NCBI GenBank assembly: GCA_964617875.1
Contig: CAZUAI010000017.1
Span: 1-64,000, forward strand
From: CAZMVY01 sp964617875
GTDB taxonomy: Bacteria > Planctomycetota > Phycisphaerae > UBA1845 > PWPN01
Direction: 5' to 3'
DNA length: 64,000 nucleotides
Shown here: positions 62,413 to 64,000 of the stretch, piece by piece
Layout of the letters: each line of letters opens with the position of its first letter
Numbering within the stretch: the stretch's first letter is position 1
The notes under the pieces: model-generated
Databases searched by the model: none
Seen by the model: only the letters and a program-made list of their open reading frames with translations
What the model was told of the DNA's origin: nothing
Translations under genes and position numbers: made by a program

Positions 62413-62440
62413 GCCCTCGCCCAGTTAACAGACCCGTTCG
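62413..62440 (+). repeat. 28-bp direct repeat, copy 2
   Basis: Identical to 61898-61925, 515 bp downstream. It lies in the 314-bp gap between the DUF5661 gene and the 74-residue ORF, where no other feature is seen. Confidence 0.9.
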
Positions 62441-62570
62441 TCCCGGACCCTACCGCCATTTCGAACTTCCGCCGGGTAAGTAAACAGTGGACGAGCATCG
62501 ATAACCCAGCCAGACAGCGAGCCGGTCGCCAGGCGAAGGCCGTTGTGGGCACATCCGCAAGGAGCCCGCA

Positions 62571-62795
62571 ATGGATGAACCCATCGCCGACCCCCGGAAC
62601 CCGGCCGCGATGACCCCGCACGAGCGCCGCCAGGAGATCGCCGCCATCCTCGCCCGGGGCGTGCTTCGCCTCCGCCAGGCGGGCCAAGCATCGCCAGGTT
62701 CGCGTTCCTCTCGCACCCCCGAAAATCCCGCGAAACAGAGGCAAAACGGACTTGATGAGGGGGCCGAAACGAGCCCTCATGTGCTCGCTCGATAG
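62571..62795 (+). CDS. Small protein of the recombinase operon, 74 aa
   Basis: ATG with AAGGAG ahead. The conserved-looking part is MTPHERRQEIAAILARGVLRLRQAG, followed by a polar tail (SPGSRSSRTPENPAKQRQNG). Such short ORFs commonly precede DUF2924 and recombinase genes. Function unknown, possibly a DNA-binding accessory. Confidence 0.6.
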   Translation: MDEPIADPRNPAAMTPHERRQEIAAILARGVLRLRQAGQASPGSRSSRTPENPAKQRQNGLDEGAETSPHVLAR

Positions 62796-62828
62796 CCACG
62801 AGCGAAGCATGAAAGGAGCTCGAAAAAC

Positions 62829-63323
62829 ATGAGTGTGAACATCGCCAAAGAGGTCGCCGCCCTGGGCCGGTTGACGGTCAAGGAACTGCGGGCCAAGCAC
62901 ATCGAGGTCTTCGGCGAGGCCACGCGCAGCGGCAACAAGGACTGGCTGCGTAAGCGCATCGCCTGGCGCATCCAGGCCAACGCCAGCGGCGACCTGTCCG
63001 AGCGGGCCAGGCGGCGGGCCGATGAATTGGCCAACGACGCCGACCTGCGAACCACCGCCCCGAAGGACAACCAGGTCGCCATCACCACCACGGCGTCGGT
63101 CGCCTTCGACCACGATTCGCGGTTGCCCATGCCGGGCGCGATCCTGCGGCGGCCATACAAGGGCCGCGAGATCGTGGTGCGAGTCCTGCCACGGGGCTTC
63201 GAGTACGAGGGCGAGGTCTACCGCACGCTCTCGGCCGTCGCCAGGGCCGTCACCGGCACGCACTGGAACGGATACCACTTCTTCAACCTGAAGCCCGGCA
63301 AGAATGGAGTCGCCGATGAGTAG
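62829..63323 (+). CDS. DUF2924 family protein
   Basis: 164 residues with a GAAAGGAG ribosome site. N-terminal helices LGRLTVKELRAKHIEVFGEATRSGNKDWLRKRIAWRIQ, then a beta-rich end with GAILRRPYKGREIVVRVLPRGFEYEGEVYRTLSAVARAVTGTHWNG. DUF2924 genes are regularly found just upstream of large serine recombinases. The stop overlaps the recombinase start by 8 bp. Confidence 0.85.
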   Translation: MSVNIAKEVAALGRLTVKELRAKHIEVFGEATRSGNKDWLRKRIAWRIQANASGDLSERARRRADELANDADLRTTAPKDNQVAITTTASVAFDHDSRLPMPGAILRRPYKGREIVVRVLPRGFEYEGEVYRTLSAVARAVTGTHWNGYHFFNLKPGKNGVADE

Positions 63324-64000
63324 GACCACCGCCAACACGCCCATCACGTTCCGGTGCGCGGTCTACACCCGCAAGAGCACCGAGGACGGTCTCGAGCAGG
63401 AGTTCAACAGCCTCGACGCCCAACGCGACGCGGGCGAAGCGTACATCGCCAGCCAGAAGTCCGAGGGCTGGGTCTGCCTGCCCGACCATTACGACGACGG
63501 CGGCTTCACCGGCGGAAACATGGATCGCCCGGCTCTCCAACGCCTCCTGGCCGACATCGAGGCGGGCAAGGTTGACTGCATCGTGGTCTACAAGGTGGAC
63601 CGTCTCAGCCGCTCGCTGATCGACTTCTCGAAGATCATGGACGTGCTGGAACGGCACAAGGTGTCGTTCGTTTCGGTGACACAGCAGTTCAACACCAGCA
63701 CGTCGATGGGCCGCTTGATGCTCAACGTGCTTCTGTCGTTCGCCCAGTTCGAGCGGGAGATGATCAGCGAGCGCACCCGCGACAAGATCGCGGCCACGCG
63801 GCGCAAGGGGAAATGGACCGGCGGCATGCCGCTGTTGGGTTACGACGTGGACGTGCGGGGCGGGCGCTTGTTGGTCAACGAGGAAGAGGCCGCCCGCGTG
63901 CGGGAGATCTTCGAGCTGTACCTAGACCGCCAGTCGCTGATCACCACGGCGACGGAACTGGACCAGCGCGGCTGGACCACCAAGCGATGGGTCACGAAGA
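63316..64000 (+). CDS. Large serine recombinase, partial (C-terminus beyond window)
   Basis: 228 codons are visible. The resolvase domain has the catalytic serine in YTRKSTEDG, then DDGGFTGGNMDRPALQRLLADIE, VYKVDRLSRSLIDF and FNTSTSMGRLMLNVLLSFAQFEREMISERTRDK. The recombinase domain begins at MPLLGYDVDVRGG. These enzymes integrate and excise elements at att sites through a Ser-DNA bond. The remaining zinc-ribbon/coiled-coil part lies past 64000. Confidence 0.93.
   Translation, partial: MSRTTANTPITFRCAVYTRKSTEDGLEQEFNSLDAQRDAGEAYIASQKSEGWVCLPDHYDDGGFTGGNMDRPALQRLLADIEAGKVDCIVVYKVDRLSRSLIDFSKIMDVLERHKVSFVSVTQQFNTSTSMGRLMLNVLLSFAQFEREMISERTRDKIAATRRKGKWTGGMPLLGYDVDVRGGRLLVNEEEAARVREIFELYLDRQSLITTATELDQRGWTTKRWVTK

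Larger units (their letters stand above)
61898..64000 (+). mobile_element. Serine-recombinase element, right part outside the window
   Basis: Downstream of tRNA-Asn: a 28-bp direct repeat, a DUF5661 gene, a second copy of the repeat, a small ORF, a DUF2924 gene and a serine recombinase that runs off the edge. The DUF2924/recombinase pair with overlapping reading frames is typical of integrated elements. The left limit is set at the first repeat, which is a guess. Confidence 0.6.

Overview
The window is 64 kb of GC-rich chromosomal DNA from a bacterium that looks like a member of the Planctomycetota, probably Phycisphaerae-like. This is inferred from gene content, not from a marker gene. The pointers are an ECF sigma factor next to a membrane Ser/Thr kinase with 14 WD40 repeats, a pseudopilin-like protein, two Tat-exported Gfo/Idh/MocA oxidoreductases, a xylose-isomerase-like epimerase, a secreted ADP-ribosylglycohydrolase, and many short genes coupled by ATGA overlaps.

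Both ends are accessory DNA. The left end (1 to about 6.2 kb, minus strand) is the early side of a prophage or phage-satellite-like element. In transcription order it has an AlpA-like HTH gene, two more small DNA-binding genes, an 88-residue ORF, a primase with Toprim and DUF3987-type regions, a TubC-like protein, a small ORF, a Nu1-like small-terminase candidate, a winged-helix protein and a gene cut by the window edge. A tRNA-Glu with its own terminator lies beside it. The right end (61.9 to 64 kb) follows a tRNA-Asn. It carries a DUF5661 gene flanked by 28-bp direct repeats, a small ORF, a DUF2924 gene and the start of a serine recombinase.

The core is mostly housekeeping and envelope functions. 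6.8-18 kb: SurA/PpiD-like foldase, topA with six zinc ribbons, murA, then a coupled run of lipopolysaccharide-kinase-like protein, GT4 glycosyltransferase and plsY, and a parvulin. 18-31 kb: serC-like aminotransferase, aldo/keto reductase, sigma factor with kinase, sugar porter, ADP-ribosylglycohydrolase, TolB-like and CsgG-like lipoproteins. 31-42 kb: XerC/D recombinase, HIT/GalT-like protein, pseudopilin, UroD-like protein, trpC, CPBP protease, rnpA, esterase, metallo-beta-lactamase-fold hydrolase, Tat oxidoreductase. 41-50 kb: GT2 glycosyltransferase with a large membrane protein, dihydrolipoyl dehydrogenase, M55 aminopeptidase, a second Tat oxidoreductase, tRNA-Leu, epimerase.

50-58 kb holds a free-standing small-RNA gene with its own promoter and terminator, an odd tRNA-like gene, a triple-module SPFH protein, and a complete tripartite exporter operon: TetR/CecR-like regulator, FtsX-like permease, ABC ATPase, HlyD-like adaptor and outer-membrane factor. 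The operon starts from a clear sigma70-type promoter loaded with repeated operator half-sites. 58-61.4 kb holds an orphan DNA methyltransferase, a 52-residue membrane protein, a sodium/solute symporter and a ComEA-like HhH protein.

Several short dispersed repeat families run through the window. Copies of two of them sit inside coding sequence, where they have altered a signal peptide, an internal loop and a C-terminus.
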